In this document: positions 7,161 to 8,783 of the stretch, piece after piece
How positions within the stretch are numbered: position 1 is the first letter of the stretch
How the letters are laid out: each line of letters starts with the position of its first letter
Assembly (NCBI GenBank): GCA_934573945.1
Contig: CAKTMQ010000063.1
Span: forward strand, 1-8,783
Direction: 5' to 3'
Length of the DNA stretch: 8,783 nt
Source of the DNA: an uncultured Oscillospiraceae bacterium
GTDB taxonomy: Bacteria; Bacillota; Clostridia; Oscillospirales; Oscillospiraceae
Position numbers and translations under genes: made by a program
Notes under the pieces: model-generated
What the model saw: only the letters and a program-made list of their open reading frames with translations
Databases searched by the model: none
Told to the model about the DNA's origin: nothing

Positions 7161-7948
7161 TGGAAAACTACGTTTCCGTGCAGCTGGGGCAGCTGGGTGC
7201 GGCGGCGGCGCTGGGCGCGGCGGCCGGACTGGTCTATGACCTGCTGCGCTCGGCGCGGCTGATCGACCGGCGGGATCGGCGGCTGACCCATCTGCTGGAC
7301 GCCCTGTTCGCCGCAGCGCTGGGCACAGGGCTGCTGTGGCTGGCGCTGGTGGTGGGCGACGGAGAGCTGCGGCTGTATATGGTCACCGCCATGGCCGCCG
7401 GCGCGCTGCTGTGGTTCGCCCTGCTCTCGCCCCTGCTGCGGCCGCTGTGGGATTTCTGGATCGACGCGCTGCTGGCGCTGTGCCGGCTGCTGGCGGCGCC
7501 CTTCCTGTTCATGCTGCGGCAGCTAAAAAAACTGGCGACATCGGCAAAAAGGGTCTTTTCTTTTCCGGCAAAGTGGGTTAGAATGAAAAAAGAGCCGCCG
7601 GACAGCGGCACAACACAGGATACCCCGCCGGAGAGAGGAGGCATGGCCGTGGCCAGAGCGAAGAAGCAAAAGAAGAAAAGACGCACCAGTCCGCTGGTTA
7701 TGCTGGTGATCCTGCTGCTGGCGGCGGTGCTGGGCGTGCAGATCGTAAAGGTCTATGGTCAGCTGCGGACGGCGCGGCAGGAGGAAGCGGTGCTGGGACA
7801 GCAGCTGCAGATCCAGCAGCAGGAGAACGATGCTCTCCGCTCCGATCTGGAGAAAAAGGACGACGAGAGCTTTATCCGCGCGCTGGCGCGGGATCTGCTG
7901 GGGCTGGCCGAGGAGGGCGAGCGCATTTTCTACGATGTGAACGATTGA
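7160..7948 (+). CDS. yabQ: YabQ fused in frame to a DivIC/FtsB-type protein
   Basis: One uninterrupted 262-codon frame. Residues 1-160 match spore protein YabQ in position and layout: hydrophobic helices at about 9-29, 45-65, 72-96 and 101-119, with the basic loop RSARLIDRRDRR (30-41) probably cytosolic. A polar, proline-containing linker (143-160) leads without a stop into a DivIC-like part: the basic stretch KKQKKKRR (168-175), a membrane helix at 178-198, a coiled coil at about 200-232 and a terminal IRALARDLLGL block. YabQ is needed for cortex formation in B. subtilis and is normally a separate protein. The basic linker is compatible with a cytosolic connection. The ATG overlaps the yabP stop and has no Shine-Dalgarno of its own, so it is probably coupled to yabP. 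Either a real fusion is made, or the frame is shared by two products. Confidence 0.85.
   Translation: MENYVSVQLGQLGAAAALGAAAGLVYDLLRSARLIDRRDRRLTHLLDALFAAALGTGLLWLALVVGDGELRLYMVTAMAAGALLWFALLSPLLRPLWDFWIDALLALCRLLAAPFLFMLRQLKKLATSAKRVFSFPAKWVRMKKEPPDSGTTQDTPPERGGMAVARAKKQKKKRRTSPLVMLVILLLAAVLGVQIVKVYGQLRTARQEEAVLGQQLQIQQQENDALRSDLEKKDDESFIRALARDLLGLAEEGERIFYDVND
7556..7584 (+). promoter_or_regulatory. Possible vegetative promoter for divIC inside yabQ
   Basis: TAGAAT at 7579-7584 differs from TATAAT at one base, and TTTTCT at 7556-7561 lies 17 nt upstream as a poor -35. The site is in an AT-rich island (about 7520-7590) within an otherwise very GC-rich gene, 60 bp before the divIC start. The weak -35 keeps confidence low. 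Confidence 0.3.
7636..7641 (+). promoter_or_regulatory. Internal Shine-Dalgarno for divIC
   Basis: AGGAGG lies inside the continuous yabQ-divIC frame, 7 nt before GTG 7649 and 1 nt before ATG 7643. Its spacing favours the GTG and argues that separate initiation of divIC is still selected. Confidence 0.7.
7649..7948 (+). CDS. divIC: Septum formation initiator (DivIC/FtsB family) from an internal GTG start
   Basis: The distal 99 codons form a complete small bitopic division protein: a basic cytosolic N-terminus, one membrane helix at about residues 15-35, a Gln/Glu-rich coiled coil at about 37-70, and the C-terminal ARDLLGLAEEGERIFYD typical of FtsB/DivIC proteins. DivIC pairs with FtsL in the divisome. 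AGGAGG at 7636-7641 stands 7 nt before the GTG at 7649, an optimal spacing. The ATG at 7643 is only 1 nt from that site, so GTG is preferred. The retained start signals suggest that DivIC is translated on its own even though yabQ lacks a stop. A terminator follows directly. Confidence 0.8.
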   Translation: MARAKKQKKKRRTSPLVMLVILLLAAVLGVQIVKVYGQLRTARQEEAVLGQQLQIQQQENDALRSDLEKKDDESFIRALARDLLGLAEEGERIFYDVND

Positions 7949-7977
7949 GAGAGACGGGTCGGCCGTCTCTCTTTTTT
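7948..7977 (+). terminator. Intrinsic terminator after divIC
   Basis: The arm 7948-7957 pairs with 7963-7972 (10 perfect pairs, AGAGAGACGG type) over a 5-nt loop, and T runs continue through 7977. The stem begins at the last base of the divIC stop codon. It ends the hup-to-divIC block and is not T-tailed on the other strand. Confidence 0.93.
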
Positions 7978-8009
7978 GCACTTGCCGCAGCCTTCTTTTA
8001 TCCCGCTGC

Positions 8010-8038
8010 TTGTGTTTTTTCCCGTGATGTGCTATGCT
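8010..8038 (+). promoter_or_regulatory. Candidate sigma-A promoter of the radical SAM gene
   Basis: TTGTGT at 8010-8015 and TATGCT at 8033-8038 are separated by 17 nt. The -10 is preceded by TGTGC, giving the extended TRTGn-type element. Transcription would begin near 8045, about 30 nt before the ATG. The preceding terminator makes a new promoter necessary here. Confidence 0.55.
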
Positions 8039-8076
8039 GGGGGACACAGGGACCGATCATACCACAGGAGGTATCC

Positions 8077-8783
8077 ATGAAACGAATGACTTTCCGTGAA
8101 CGGCGTTACCGCCGGGCACATCTGAACTGTGTACGGCACATCACGCTGGATCCCAAGGGGCCGGGCGTGGTACGCATCCATATGATACCGCCCCGGGACG
8201 AGACGCCGGACGCGCCGTTTCTGCTGCTGCTCAACGGTGCGCAGCTGGTGCCGCTGAATCTCAGCTGGGCGATCATGCTGGCCAATCTGATGGATCAGCT
8301 CCAGGCTTACGAGGGCAAGGAGCTGGAGGAGGGTGTGTGGGAATGGCTGCTGAGCGTGGCCGTGGAGGAGACCCACCGCACCTATCCCCACACCAAACGG
8401 CAGGCGCTGGCGGCAGACCTCCATCTGATGCTCACCAGTCTCATCGCCATTGCCCAGGGGCGTGAGCCGGAGGCAGAGGTAGCTCTGCTGACGCTGGGGG
8501 AGTACGCGCCGGAGATGACGGCACCCCACCGGATGGATCTGATGGTCAGCGCCATGGAAAAGGACGGCGCGTGGCACTGCAACCAGAAGTGCCTGCACTG
8601 CTATGCCGCCGGACAGCCGCTGGGGGAGACGGCGGAGTTATCCACCGAGGTGTGGAAAACCATCCTGCAGACGCTGCGACAGGCCAATATCCCCCAGGTG
8701 ACCTTTACCGGCGGCGAGCCCACGCTGCGGGCCGATCTGGTGGAGCTGGTGGACGCGGCCCAGTGGTTCGTCTCCCGGCTGAA
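8077..8783 (+). CDS. Radical SAM protein with an uncharacterised N-terminal region, 3' end outside window
   Basis: The frame stays open to the window end, giving 235 residues. Cys168, Cys172 and Cys175 in WHCNQKCLHCYA form the CxxxCxxC motif that binds the [4Fe-4S] cluster, and FTGGEPTLR (210-218) is the SAM-contacting glycine motif of the radical SAM family. Before the core lie about 160 residues with no cluster: a basic start, LLLLNGAQLVPLNLSW (49-64), a helical stretch and PHRMDLMVSAM (150-160). The N-terminal part might be a peptide-recognition (PqqD/RRE-like) or other accessory fold, but I do not recognise it firmly. The core motif resembles SPASM-type peptide or protein modifiers; any C-terminal cluster domain is beyond the window. 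AGGAGGT at 8066-8072 precedes the ATG. Substrate unknown. Confidence 0.9.
   Translation, partial: MKRMTFRERRYRRAHLNCVRHITLDPKGPGVVRIHMIPPRDETPDAPFLLLLNGAQLVPLNLSWAIMLANLMDQLQAYEGKELEEGVWEWLLSVAVEETHRTYPHTKRQALAADLHLMLTSLIAIAQGREPEAEVALLTLGEYAPEMTAPHRMDLMVSAMEKDGAWHCNQKCLHCYAAGQPLGETAELSTEVWKTILQTLRQANIPQVTFTGGEPTLRADLVELVDAAQWFVSRL

Noticed and set aside
7546..7564. AAAAG/CTTTT hairpin followed by TTTT inside yabQ as an attenuator
   Set aside because: The stem is only 5 bp and mostly A-T, too weak to terminate transcription.
8058..8065. CATACCAC resembling a sigma-E -10 upstream of the radical SAM gene
   Set aside because: It mismatches the consensus, and transcription would begin at or beyond the Shine-Dalgarno.

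Overview
The window is a GC-rich, gene-dense stretch in which every convincing gene lies on the + strand. The gene set points to a spore-forming member of the Clostridia. It holds sporulation genes (yabP, yabQ, a SpoVB-family flippase), a Gram-positive type bifunctional (p)ppGpp synthase/hydrolase followed by dtd, and HemZ. The high GC content suggests an Oscillospiraceae-like lineage; this is inference, since no rRNA or marker search could be run.

Region 1 (1-4447) is a housekeeping and stress operon. It starts with the 3' part of rel, which is cut by the window edge, then dtd (D-aminoacyl-tRNA deacylase), a short glyoxalase-II-like metallo-beta-lactamase hydrolase, and hemZ, a radical SAM coproporphyrinogen dehydrogenase-like protein. 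rel and dtd are 75 bp apart, dtd and the hydrolase 14 bp, and the hydrolase overlaps hemZ by 4 bp. Region 2 (4479-6059) is a SpoVB/YabM/YtgP-type flippase with a TTG start, 31 bp after hemZ. Region 3 (6060-6219) is the only sizeable non-coding stretch before the hup block. It holds a weak terminator candidate, a candidate extended -10 promoter and a long HU leader with a 12-bp perfect palindrome.

Region 4 (6220-7977) is the conserved Firmicutes block hup - rqcP (yabO) - yabP - yabQ - divIC. A strong terminator sits between hup and rqcP, and another closes the block after divIC. Two details stand out. First, a 12-bp stem-loop followed by six T lies between rqcP and yabP. Its 3' arm is the yabP Shine-Dalgarno, and a near-consensus sporulation sigma-E promoter (CATACAAT with ATA 16 nt upstream) lies across its 5' arm and loop. 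Read-through mRNA would be terminated or have yabP's ribosome site masked, while mRNA started at the sigma-E promoter would lack the 5' arm and be free. Second, yabQ has no stop codon before divIC, so the two form one 262-codon frame. divIC still keeps its own internal Shine-Dalgarno and a well-placed GTG start.

Region 5 (7978-8783) holds a candidate promoter and the 5' part of a radical SAM gene with a CxxxCxxC cluster motif and a 160-residue N-terminal region of unrecognised function. It is cut by the window end.

Taken together, the window joins stringent-response and translation-quality functions (Rel, Dtd, RqcP) to envelope and spore-envelope functions (flippase, YabP, YabQ, DivIC). No mobile element, CRISPR array, tRNA or rRNA was seen.
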